Source: an uncultured Treponema sp.
Lineage (GTDB): Bacteria > Spirochaetota > Spirochaetia > Treponematales > Treponemataceae
Length of the DNA: 64,000 nucleotides
Reading direction: 5' to 3'
NCBI RefSeq assembly: GCF_946187725.1
Contig: NZ_CAMHSK010000005.1
Coordinates: 82,612 to 146,611 of the forward strand
Under the pieces are notes generated by a model that saw only the letters and a list, made by a program, of their open reading frames with translations, had not been told where the DNA came from and did not search any database. The translations under genes and the position numbers were made by a program. Shown here piece after piece: positions 22,164 to 29,690 of the stretch; the stretch's first letter is position 1, and every line of letters begins with the position of its first letter.

Positions 22164-23639
22164 TTATTTATATTCCTTTATTTGTTTTTTAAGGACTTTG
22201 ATAGTATCACCAATCATAGAATCAATTTTAAGCTGATTTTCTATTTTGCTGATAGAATTCATCACGGTAGTATGATCACGCCCGCCAAATTCATCACCAA
22301 TTTCCATTAAAGAATATTCAGTTAAATTTCTTGCTAGGAAAATTGCAATATGACGCGGAACAGCTACTGTTTTTTTGCGGGTATCACTTTTTAAATCATC
22401 TACAGAAACATTATAATAGTTAGAAACAACTTTCTGGATGATTTCTATTGTAACGATACCGTTTTCTGCAGAATTAATTGAATCCGAAAGCTGCTCCTTA
22501 GCAATTTCAATGGTCAAATCCTTGTGCATAAGCTCTGCATAGCCAATCATCTTGGAAAGTGCACCTTCAAGTTCACGAACATTTGACTGGAAAGTTTGAG
22601 CAATGAGTTCCTTTACATCCTGTGGAATATCTTTACCCTGGAATTCGAGTTTTTTATCGATAATGGCAAGACGAGTCTCATAATTCGGAACTTTCAAATC
22701 AATATTTTGTCCGCGTCCGAAACGAGTTTTAAGCCTTTCTACAATTCCGTTGATTTCTTTAAGCGGACGGTCACTTGTGAATACAATCTGACCTTTTCTA
22801 TTGTAGATTTCGTCAAAAGTATAGAAAAGTTCGTCCTGAAGTTTCTCTGATTTTTCAAGGAACTGAATATCATCAAGAAGAAGAACATCAAGCTTGCGGT
22901 ATTTTTTTGTGAATTTGTCGGTTGTTCTCTCTCTTAAAGAGGCAGTAAATTCATTCATCAAAGATTCAGTAGTAATGTAAGCAATTTTGAGTTTTGGATT
23001 TTGAGAATAAATATAATTTCCGATTGCAACCATTAGATGTGATTTTCCAACTCCAGACGGACCATAGAGAAGAATAGGATTGTAGTTTCTGTTTCCAGGA
23101 GATTTTGCAGCAGCTTCACAAACAGAAAAAGCATACTGACTGTTATCGCCCGGAACGAAATTATCAAAAGTAAATTCTTCAAGCAGCTGAGGATGACTTT
23201 CTACAGGATGCTGACGATTAATTGGATTCGATTGAAAGCTATTATTTTCAGTGTATTCAAAATTCTTTGACTGGGAATCATAATTTTCATTAGAAATAGA
23301 ATCTTTTTGATTGGCAGAGATAGCAGAGTTGCTTTGAATAATAGAAGAATTTATTGAAACTGGTTCAGCCGGTTTTGAAGTGAAAACAGGAGAAAGCTTT
23401 ATTTTCTGACCCATGAGTTCACATATTTTGGACTGGACTTTTTCAATATTGCCTTTCTGATACATTCTGTCCCATAAAAACTTTGAAGGAACAGAGACTT
23501 TTATTTCAGAAATAGTGTCTTCAATATAATCTAATTTGAAAAAAAGTGTAAAATCATTTTCTTTGCCCACAGATTTGTACTCATCGCGGATCTGGTTCAT
23601 TGCTTCTTCAAAAACTTCTTTGTAATTCTGTTCTGACAT
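22164..23639 (-). CDS. dnaA: Chromosomal replication initiator DnaA
   Basis: A 491-aa protein with all four domains: an N-terminal domain (about 1-85), a Ser/Asn-rich linker (to about 150), an AAA+ core with GPSGVGKSHLMVAIGN, LLLDDIQFLEKSE and the RLKTRFGRGQNIDL sensor region, and C-terminal DNA-binding domain IV ending with the signature GGRDHTTVMNSISKIE. It binds DnaA boxes and melts the origin. A TATAGT -10 lies about 30 nt upstream of ATG 23639. Genes switch from mainly leftward to mainly rightward just upstream of it. Confidence 0.97.
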   Translation of the reverse strand: MSEQNYKEVFEEAMNQIRDEYKSVGKENDFTLFFKLDYIEDTISEIKVSVPSKFLWDRMYQKGNIEKVQSKICELMGQKIKLSPVFTSKPAEPVSINSSIIQSNSAISANQKDSISNENYDSQSKNFEYTENNSFQSNPINRQHPVESHPQLLEEFTFDNFVPGDNSQYAFSVCEAAAKSPGNRNYNPILLYGPSGVGKSHLMVAIGNYIYSQNPKLKIAYITTESLMNEFTASLRERTTDKFTKKYRKLDVLLLDDIQFLEKSEKLQDELFYTFDEIYNRKGQIVFTSDRPLKEINGIVERLKTRFGRGQNIDLKVPNYETRLAIIDKKLEFQGKDIPQDVKELIAQTFQSNVRELEGALSKMIGYAELMHKDLTIEIAKEQLSDSINSAENGIVTIEIIQKVVSNYYNVSVDDLKSDTRKKTVAVPRHIAIFLARNLTEYSLMEIGDEFGGRDHTTVMNSISKIENQLKIDSMIGDTIKVLKKQIKEYK

Positions 23640-23791
23640 AACGGATATTTTAGAATGAATAGAGAAAATTTTCCACTATAATGAATCTTAAAAATTCGAA
23701 AGACTAATACTTCTCAAATCTAACAAAAAATTATCTCTTTACATTGCCGAAAATGCACTTTTTTTGCAAATAAATATGTGAGAGGTATGAA

Positions 23792-23926
23792 ATGACCGAA
23801 AAGGAAAATTCACGACAAAATATTATAGAATGGCTTAAAGAAGCGGAACAAAAAGCTGATGAACTTTGGAAAAATTGTTCTCTTTGCTTCAACTTACAAA
23901 CAACCAGAATTCAGATTAAAAAGTAA
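23792..23926 (+). CDS. Small ORF, possibly a gene remnant
   Basis: A 44-codon frame beginning MTEKENSRQNIIEWLKEAEQ, with a weak GAGAGG four bases before the ATG. The first 30 residues look like a genuine amphipathic helix. The downstream part is less convincing, and another frame gives a more protein-like TYKQPEFRLKSKRYKK, suggesting a frameshifted remnant. No family recognised. Confidence 0.35.
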   Translation: MTEKENSRQNIIEWLKEAEQKADELWKNCSLCFNLQTTRIQIKK

Positions 23927-23933
23927 GCGTTAT

Positions 23934-24047
23934 AAAAAAATAACTCCTGCAAGCAAGCAGGAGCAATAAACATCGTTAGAGGGCAGCACTCCTCTGTCAC
24001 AGAATCCAAAAGGAAACGCCGCAGTGGCTATCTCTGTCGTAAACGAT
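23934..24047 (-). ncRNA. Candidate small structured RNA near dnaA
   Basis: On the minus strand a promoter (24054-24081) is followed about 7 nt later by a roughly 114-nt element. An outer stem ATCGTT/AACGAT (24047-24042 with 23977-23972) encloses two arms: ACAGA/TCTGT holding GCC-GGC and TCC-GGA hairpins, and AGAGG/CCTCT. The element ends in a 7-bp GC-rich hairpin (CTCCTGC/GCAGGAG, 23963-23944) with a run of seven T. It does not resemble tmRNA, RNase P, the SRP RNA loop or a common riboswitch that I know. No convincing protein is encoded. Confidence 0.65.
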
Positions 24048-24053
24048 AATTTA

Positions 24054-24081
24054 AATATAGCAGATTTTTTGATTTTGTCAA
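24054..24081 (-). promoter_or_regulatory. Promoter of the small RNA
   Basis: TTGACA (24081-24076), a 16-bp spacer and TATATT (24059-24054) on the minus strand, just past the end of the XRE gene. The predicted start coincides with the first base of the outer stem of the structured element. Confidence 0.7.
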
Positions 24082-24095
24082 TTCCGTATATGTTT

Positions 24096-24416
24096 TTAAT
24101 ATTTTTCGTTAATCGCATTTACCACCGTAAGAATTGCGTTTAAGTCATTCTGCGAAAAACGCCGCAATTTGTTCTCAATTTCTGAAATCTGCTGGTTCGA
24201 TGCGTTTTGATTCGGCTCCTCGTTCATGTCGAGAAGATAGTCGAGAGAAATCCCAAGAAAACGGGCGACTTTGAGGGCAGTATCGGCATATGGAATACTA
24301 TTTCTTTTTATTCCAAAACTTATATTAGCTGCGTCAAATCCAACTGCAACTGCAAGTTCTTTTCGTGTTTTTCCTAAAAATTTAAGTTCGCTATCAACTC
24401 TTTTCCAAAAGTTCAT
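24096..24416 (-). CDS. XRE-family regulator
   Basis: A 106-aa protein with a Cro/C1 HTH at residues about 4-65: NFWKRVDSELKFLGKTRKELAVAVGFDAANISFGIKRNSIPYADTALKVARFLGISLDYLL. A hydrophilic linker and a helical tail (IENKLRRFSQNDLNAILTVVNAIN) follow, as in many Treponema XRE proteins. It is divergent from a lipoprotein gene; two copies of AAATTAAGTA in the shared gap (about 24457 and 24485) are candidate operators. Confidence 0.85.
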   Translation of the reverse strand: MNFWKRVDSELKFLGKTRKELAVAVGFDAANISFGIKRNSIPYADTALKVARFLGISLDYLLDMNEEPNQNASNQQISEIENKLRRFSQNDLNAILTVVNAINEKY

Positions 24417-24555
24417 AATTTAAATTATGACAAAAGATATATTTCTACTTGTAAAAATTAAGTAATGATATATAATTGAATTAGAAATTAAGTAGAGTTA
24501 ATTGAAATCGATTTTCAAATGACAAAACTTAAATTTAGAAAGTTAGGAGTTTTTT

Positions 24556-24918
24556 ATGAAATCAAAAAAAATATTTGCAGATATAATTGCATGTTTTATT
24601 ATTCTTGTTTTTTTAAGTAGTTGTGTTACTGAAACAAGTGTTTATTTCACTTCCGATGAGAGTGCAGATGGTGCTACTCTTTATATTGATGGCAGAACCT
24701 ATGGAACAATTCCAACACAAGTTAGGTTAAGTAATGCGGTATGGGAAAATCCAGATATACTTCTAAAAAAAGAAGGTTATAGAGATTTACATACTGATTT
24801 GAAAAAAGAAATAAAGGGTGTAAATCTTGTCTGTGGATTACTTTTATGGTGGCCGTCTCTTTTATGGGTTTATGGACCAAAACCTTTTCAGTATTATAAT
24901 TTAACTCTTGATAAATAA
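24556..24918 (+). CDS. PEGA-like lipoprotein
   Basis: A signal peptide ends in LVFLSSCVTET, a spirochaete-type lipobox with Cys at residue 23. The mature part, VYFTSDESADGATLYIDGRTYGTIPTQVRLSNA...DILLKKEGYRDLHTDL, matches the PEGA carbohydrate/peptidoglycan-surface repeat. A hydrophobic hairpin (LVCGLLLWWPSLLWVYGP) lies near the C-terminus, typical of small PEGA lipoproteins. Probably surface or periplasmic. TTAGGAG precedes ATG 24556. Confidence 0.8.
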   Translation: MKSKKIFADIIACFIILVFLSSCVTETSVYFTSDESADGATLYIDGRTYGTIPTQVRLSNAVWENPDILLKKEGYRDLHTDLKKEIKGVNLVCGLLLWWPSLLWVYGPKPFQYYNLTLDK

Positions 24919-24940
24919 AACACAGTCTTTACTGAATAAT

Positions 24941-25312
24941 ATGAATAAAAATTTTTTCTTACTTTTTATTTTATTATTCTTGGTTAGTATTTCATGTTCT
25001 CGGTCTTATAAAATAATTGGACAATGGGAAAATGAAGAGAGAATTCTTGTATTTAATGATTATGATGAATTTAAAATAAAATATAAGAATCCGAAACAAA
25101 TAAAATCTCTTTCTGGAAAATTCCTTGTAAATAAAAATAAGGTAGTTCTTAGTTTTGAGAATTTTGAAACAGTAGATGGATTTCAAGGTTATACAGATAT
25201 TACCGATTTATCAGGATATGAAGAGATTATGGAATTTTATGTTAAGGAAAATGTTTTATTTACAAAAATTACTACAACTGGAAATGAGTATTGCTATAAA
25301 TTACTCCGTTGA
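24941..25312 (+). CDS. Small lipoprotein of unknown function
   Basis: ATG 24941 gives MNKNFFLLFILLFLVSISCSRS, a signal peptide with lipobox Cys near residue 19; the longer frame from 24908 would hide it. The mature part is rich in beta-strand-like segments (KIIGQWENEERILVFNDYDEFKIKY, GKFLVNKNKVVLSFENF), like small lipocalin-type domains. It is 22 nt after the PEGA-like lipoprotein gene and likely shares its transcript. No specific family recognised. Confidence 0.7.
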   Translation: MNKNFFLLFILLFLVSISCSRSYKIIGQWENEERILVFNDYDEFKIKYKNPKQIKSLSGKFLVNKNKVVLSFENFETVDGFQGYTDITDLSGYEEIMEFYVKENVLFTKITTTGNEYCYKLLR

Positions 25313-25320
25313 GGTGATAA

Positions 25321-25563
25321 ATGCTTTATCCGATTCCAGTTACTGTTAAGCCTATCGAAGATTATCAACTTCTCGTTACATTCAAAACTGGAGAAAAACG
25401 AATTTACGATGCAAAACCTTTGATAAAAGGCGATTGGTTCGGGCAACTTAAGGACATATCAAAATTCAACACGGCAAAAATTGTTTCAAATACAATAGAA
25501 TGGGCTGATGGGCAAGACATAGCCCCAGACGAATTGTATTTTGCAAGCAAATCAATTGTTTAA
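25321..25563 (+). CDS. DUF2442 protein
   Basis: An 80-aa protein: PIPVTVKPIEDYQLLVTFKTGEKRIYDAKPLIKGDWFGQLKDISKFNTAKIVSNTIEWADGQDIAPDELYFAS. This matches the DUF2442 pattern, including the terminal W-x-x-G-x-D-I-x-P-x-x-L/Y block. Such proteins often accompany toxin-like DUF4160 partners; none is present here. GAGGTG before ATG 25321 supports translation. Immediately downstream is the dispersed repeat copy B. Confidence 0.8.
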   Translation: MLYPIPVTVKPIEDYQLLVTFKTGEKRIYDAKPLIKGDWFGQLKDISKFNTAKIVSNTIEWADGQDIAPDELYFASKSIV

Positions 25564-25570
25564 ACTACTG

Positions 25571-25659
25571 GGCTAGGGTATGGAGCCCCGAAGTAGCCGT
25601 AGGCTATGAGCGTGAGCGAAGGGCGGAACACCCGACCTGCCGACAGGCAGGTAGCCCCC
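25571..25659. repeat. Dispersed GC-rich intergenic repeat, copy B
   Basis: It begins GGCTAGGGTATGGAGCCCCG, contains AAGGGCGGAACACCCGACC and ends GTAGCCCCC, matching copy A at 2958-3076 in the outer blocks with a different middle. It includes a perfect 6-bp hairpin CCTGCC-GACA-GGCAGG. It lies upstream of gyrB in a gene-free gap. Confidence 0.65.
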
Positions 25660-25801
25660 AATTTCTAATTGCTCATCCCTGATTCCTAATTTTTCCTTAT
25701 CCTTGTTTCTTTTTAAAAATTCTACTATAATATTCTTCTCTAAAAGTCTTTTCATGTCTTTTATCTAAAATCATAAATCTTTAATTTACAAGGAAATAAA
25801 A

Positions 25802-27769
25802 ATGGCTGCTAATTATTCGGCGGGTAGTATTCAGGTTTTGAAGGGTCTTGAGGCTGTTCGCAAACGACCTGGTATGTATATTGGTTCAACTGGTCCGAAA
25901 GGCTTGCATCATCTTGTTTATGAGACTGTAGACAACTGTATCGATGAAGCTATGGCAGGCTATTGTGATAATATCGGGGTTGCGCTTGAAAAGGACGATA
26001 TTGTTCGTGTTGAAGATAACGGACGAGGAATTCCTGTTGATATTCATCCTACAGAGAAAATTTCTGCCCTGGAACTTGTTTTGACCCGTCTTCATGCGGG
26101 CGGTAAATTCGATAAAAATGCTTATAAAGTTTCAGGCGGTTTGCATGGTGTAGGTGTTTCCTGCGTAAATGCTCTTTCTGACTGGCTTGAAGCTACTGTC
26201 TGCCGTGACGGTCACATCTATCGTCAGAAGTACGAGCGCGGAATTCCTGTTACAAAAGTTGAAGTCATCGGCGACACTCAGGCTCACGGAACTACAATCC
26301 GATGGAAGGCCGACAAAACCATTTTCACTGAGACTACTACTTATGATTTTGACGTTCTTTTGCAGCGACTCAAAGAGCTTGCCTTCCTGAACAGCGGAAT
26401 TGTGATTACTTTCCGGGACGAGCGACTTGAGACTCCAAAAGAAGATGTTCTCAAATATGAGGGCGGTATCGTTCATTATGTAAAGGAAATAAACGCCAAC
26501 AAAAAAAGCAAGTTCTATTATCCTGAGGAACCTATTTACATCACTGGCGAAAAGGACAACGTAATCACTGAGCTTGCTTTCCAGTACAACGATTCTTATT
26601 CAGAAGATATTCATACTTATGTAAACGACATCAACACCCGCGATGGTGGTACTCATCTTGACGGATTCAGAACTGCTTTGCTCTGGGTCTTGAACAAGGC
26701 TCTTGACGGCAACGAAAAAATGAAAAAAAAGATGCCTGACCGTGACGGCAAATTTGAACCGGGCGAGGACAAAAAAGAAAAGCTTACTGGTGAAGATGTT
26801 CGCGCGGGATTGGCGGCCGTTCTTTCAATGAAAGTTCCTGAGCCTGAATTCGTTGGTCAGACAAAAGATAAACTTGGAAACACAGAAGTCCGAACAATCG
26901 TTGATTCTCTCGTAAAGGAAAAACTTACAATTTTCTTTGAGTTGAATCCGACCGTGCTTGAAAAAGTGCTTGAAAAGGCCGTGGGTGAGGCAGCCGCGCG
27001 AGTCGCCGCCCGAAAGGCAAAGGAAGCCACCCGCAAAAAGACCGTTGGTGCCGGTTTCCAGAAGCCAGAAAAACTTTCTGACTGTTCAATCAAAGATAAT
27101 CCAGAAATTTGCGAAGTCTACATAGTCGAGGGTGATTCGGCTGGTGGTTCTGCAAAGAAGGGCCGTGATTCAAAGACTCAGGCAATTCTTCCTTTGTGGG
27201 GAAAAATGCTCAATGTCGAAAAGGTCAGCGCAGAAAAGGTCATGGGTAACGACAAACTTGACCCTGTTATCAAGACTCTCGGAACTGGTTTTGGAAAAGA
27301 TTTCAATATCGAAAAGCTCCGCTACCATAAAATCATCATCATGGCCGATGCCGATGTCGACGGAAGCCATATCCGCACGCTTTTGCTCACATTCTTCTTC
27401 CGATATATGCCACAGTTGATTGAGCATGGCTATGTTTATCTTGCGATGCCTCCGCTCTTTAAAGTCCAGTACGGAAAGAAAGAGCCTGTTTATTGTTATT
27501 CTGATGCTGAACGCGATGCCGCCCTTGCAGAATATGATGAAGAGACCCGCAAAAAGGTTGATGTTCAGCGTTACAAAGGTCTTGGTGAAATGGACGGAAA
27601 ACAGCTTTGGGAAACGACAATGGATCCTGCTCACAGAAAAATGCGCGTCGTTACGATTCCTGATGCTGAAGCCGCTGACAAAATCTTCACCGTTTGTATG
27701 GGTGAAGAAGTAGAGCCGCGCCGTGAATTCATTGAAAGCAATTCAAGTTACGCAAATCTGGATATTTAG
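25802..27769 (+). CDS. gyrB: DNA gyrase subunit B
   Basis: The ATPase subunit of type IIA topoisomerase introduces negative supercoils with GyrA. A GHKL ATPase domain is at the N-terminus (RPGMYIGSTGPKGLHHLVYETVDNCIDEA, GGLHGVGVSCVNALS). The TOPRIM domain is from about 425: EVYIVEGDSAGGSAKKGRD, LPLWGKMLNVEK, MADADVDGSHIRTLLLTFFF. The C-terminus QRYKGLGEMDGKQLWETTMDP is typical. At 655 aa it is close to the short 640-aa class. ATG 25802 follows AAGGAAAT. Confidence 0.97.
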   Translation: MAANYSAGSIQVLKGLEAVRKRPGMYIGSTGPKGLHHLVYETVDNCIDEAMAGYCDNIGVALEKDDIVRVEDNGRGIPVDIHPTEKISALELVLTRLHAGGKFDKNAYKVSGGLHGVGVSCVNALSDWLEATVCRDGHIYRQKYERGIPVTKVEVIGDTQAHGTTIRWKADKTIFTETTTYDFDVLLQRLKELAFLNSGIVITFRDERLETPKEDVLKYEGGIVHYVKEINANKKSKFYYPEEPIYITGEKDNVITELAFQYNDSYSEDIHTYVNDINTRDGGTHLDGFRTALLWVLNKALDGNEKMKKKMPDRDGKFEPGEDKKEKLTGEDVRAGLAAVLSMKVPEPEFVGQTKDKLGNTEVRTIVDSLVKEKLTIFFELNPTVLEKVLEKAVGEAAARVAARKAKEATRKKTVGAGFQKPEKLSDCSIKDNPEICEVYIVEGDSAGGSAKKGRDSKTQAILPLWGKMLNVEKVSAEKVMGNDKLDPVIKTLGTGFGKDFNIEKLRYHKIIIMADADVDGSHIRTLLLTFFFRYMPQLIEHGYVYLAMPPLFKVQYGKKEPVYCYSDAERDAALAEYDEETRKKVDVQRYKGLGEMDGKQLWETTMDPAHRKMRVVTIPDAEAADKIFTVCMGEEVEPRREFIESNSSYANLDI

Positions 27770-27783
27770 GTCTGGAGAGAAAA

Positions 27784-28002
27784 ATGAGTCAGACAGAAAT
27801 GGATAAAAATCTTCTCGTTGTGACCGCAATTCAAGGTTATGCAGAAAATCACCATATTTCTGAATCTGAGGCATTTGATAAATTTTCACGGCACAATATT
27901 CAAAACTTGATTCGAGACCAATATGATGCCCTGCATACTCAACCTTTGGAAGAAACCATTGATTTTGTTGAGGATGTAATGAAACGCTATGAAGGAGAAT
28001 AA
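27784..28002 (+). CDS. DUF3791-like small protein, probable antitoxin component
   Basis: A 72-aa helical protein, MDKNLLVVTAIQGYAENHHISESEAFDKFSRHNIQNLIRDQYDALHTQPLEETIDFVEDVMKRYEG, matching the DUF3791 pattern (helical, with I-x-x-YA-x-x and F-x-x-x-x-I-x-x-L). DUF3791 genes regularly sit beside DUF3990 ADP-ribosyltransferase-like proteins. It begins 14 nt after gyrB and 5 nt before the DUF3990 gene, with GGAGAG as ribosome-binding site. Confidence 0.75.
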   Translation: MSQTEMDKNLLVVTAIQGYAENHHISESEAFDKFSRHNIQNLIRDQYDALHTQPLEETIDFVEDVMKRYEGE

Positions 28003-28007
28003 GAAAA

Positions 28008-28481
28008 ATGTTTTTGTATCATGGAACTAATGCAGCTTTCTCAAAAATAGATTTTTCTCATTCAAAAGACAAGCGTGATTTCGGCAAAGGATTTTATACA
28101 ACTACAATTTACGAGCAAGCCGAAAAATGGGCAAAAAACCAGTTTATTCGTTTTGGCGGAGACGGGAGATTTGTAAAGATTTTTGATTTCAATCCAACAA
28201 AAGATTTAAAAGTTTTAGAATTCAATCAAATGAATTCCGCTTGGCTTGAATTCGTAAAGAAAAATCGTACAAAGGGAGGAGCCTTTCACGATTATGATAT
28301 TGTGAAAGGTCCTGTAGCAAATGACAATACAATGCGTACAATAGCCTTGTATATTTCAGGAATTTATACAACAGAACAGGCAATACAGCAGCTTTCATTT
28401 TTTAAAGTGAATGACCAGATTTCTTTTCATACCGAAAAAGCTTTGTCTTGTCTAAAATGGAAAGAGGACAGAGAGATCTAA
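28008..28481 (+). CDS. DUF3990 ADP-ribosyltransferase-like toxin
   Basis: The N-terminus MFLYHGTNAAFSKIDFSHSKDKRDFGKGFYTTTIYEQAEKWA carries the H-G-T and G-x-G-F-Y-T-T elements of small ART-fold proteins. The middle, FHDYDIVKGPVANDNTMRTIALYISG, is the conserved DUF3990 block, and NDQISFHTEKALSCL closes the fold. By family this is a toxin-like ADP-ribosyltransferase. At 157 aa it is of normal length. It is tightly packed between two small helical genes, its probable antitoxin partners. Confidence 0.78.
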   Translation: MFLYHGTNAAFSKIDFSHSKDKRDFGKGFYTTTIYEQAEKWAKNQFIRFGGDGRFVKIFDFNPTKDLKVLEFNQMNSAWLEFVKKNRTKGGAFHDYDIVKGPVANDNTMRTIALYISGIYTTEQAIQQLSFFKVNDQISFHTEKALSCLKWKEDREI

Positions 28482-28700
28482 ATGCCACATTATATTTGGA
28501 ACAATCAAGATATAACATTAGATATTCTCATGAAGATTGAACAGGTTGTCCGTATTTTGTCAGAAAAACTGAAAAAACCTTTTGACGAGCAGTTGAAGGA
28601 TTTCTATAAATCAAGAACCTTCCGGGCTTTGAAAAATACGCAGTCAGAAATGTGGGCGGAAAGTGCGGAATTCATCGCGGATGAATTTGAGAGGGAGTAG
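28482..28700 (+). CDS. Small helical protein, third gene of the ART-like module
   Basis: A 72-aa helical protein: MEQVVRILSEKLKKPFDEQLKDFYKSRTFRALKNTQSEMWAESAEFIADEFE follows a short strand-like start (MPHYIWNNQDITLDI). It begins one base after the DUF3990 stop. It resembles DUF3791-type partners in size and in the F-x-x-SRTFRAL-x-N segment. An antitoxin or accessory role is inferred from context only. Confidence 0.6.
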   Translation: MPHYIWNNQDITLDILMKIEQVVRILSEKLKKPFDEQLKDFYKSRTFRALKNTQSEMWAESAEFIADEFERE

Positions 28701-28706
28701 TAAGAT

Positions 28707-29678
28707 ATGCAAAATCAATATACTTTTTTTGATTTGATTATTGATGTTTTTACAATAGTAAAAACCCCTCTGTCTCCTGATGAGATTTGGGAAAAAGCCA
28801 TTGAACTTGGATTTGACAAAAAACTTGGTTCTTTAGGAAAAACTCCTTCTGCAACTGTTGGCGCACGATTATATGTTGATGTAAAAGAAAATGGAGAAAA
28901 TAGCAGATTTATTCAGGTTTCAAAAAGACCTTCTAGATTTTTACTTAGGAGTTTAAGTTTAAATAAAAAAGAAATTGAATCTGAAATTGAGAAAATAGAA
29001 AAGAAGGAATACACAGAAGAAAAAAACTATAAAGAAAGTAACTTCAATGAGCGAGATTTACATCCTCTTCTTGTAAAATATGTTAAAGAAAATTCTCATT
29101 TTCACTGTTTTGCAAAAACTATCTATCAAGAAAATTCTGTTCGAAAAGTAAAAGGTGCTAATGAATGGTTGCATCCTGATTTGGTTGGAGTTTATTTTCC
29201 TTTTGGAGATTATTCACCAGAAACAACAAAACTTCAAAAATCTATGAATGTGAATTCAATAAAGCTTTTTTCTTTTGAAATGAAAAAGCATTTGGATTAT
29301 GCAAATTTAAGACAATGTTTTTTTCAAGCGGTTTCAAATTCTAGTTGGGCAAATGAAGGTTATTTGGTTTGCTTGAAGATAAATAATGATTCTGATTTTC
29401 GAAATGAACTTCAAAGACTTTCAAATGCTTTTGGAATAGGGATAATAAAATTAAATGCACAAGATATAAATGATTCGGAAATAGTTTGTCAGGCAAGATA
29501 TAATGAAAATATAGATTGGGATACACTCAATCGACTTGCTGAAGATTCACCTGATTTTAAAAGGTTCATTTCTGATTTAACGGAAGATATTGCGCTTGGA
29601 AAAGTAAAAAGCAATTATGATAAAGTTATTTCAGATGAGAAATATGATAACTATCTAAAAGAGAAAAAAATTATATAA
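28707..29678 (+). CDS. HARE-HTH protein, HrgA/COG2958-like
   Basis: Residues about 5-85 form a HARE-HTH-type domain (TFFDLIIDVFTIVKTPLSPDEIWEKAIELGFDKKLGSLGKTPSATVGARLYVDV), a module that links restriction and chromatin factors. After a charged linker, residues about 115-270 contain a PD-(D/E)XK-like region: WLHPDLVGVYFPFG, IKLFSFEMKKHLDYANLRQCFFQAVSNSSWANEGYLVCLKI, as in HrgA and COG2958 proteins. A DNA-targeting nuclease role is plausible by fold. AT-rich codon use is stronger than in the gyrases beside it, as expected for recent arrival. Confidence 0.75.
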   Translation: MQNQYTFFDLIIDVFTIVKTPLSPDEIWEKAIELGFDKKLGSLGKTPSATVGARLYVDVKENGENSRFIQVSKRPSRFLLRSLSLNKKEIESEIEKIEKKEYTEEKNYKESNFNERDLHPLLVKYVKENSHFHCFAKTIYQENSVRKVKGANEWLHPDLVGVYFPFGDYSPETTKLQKSMNVNSIKLFSFEMKKHLDYANLRQCFFQAVSNSSWANEGYLVCLKINNDSDFRNELQRLSNAFGIGIIKLNAQDINDSEIVCQARYNENIDWDTLNRLAEDSPDFKRFISDLTEDIALGKVKSNYDKVISDEKYDNYLKEKKII

Positions 29679-29690
29679 AAGGAAATATAA

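Noticed and set aside
23930..24118. 62-aa leftward open frame
   Set aside because: It spans the promoter, structured element and terminator of the candidate small RNA; no ribosome-binding site, and the RNA signals explain the sequence better.
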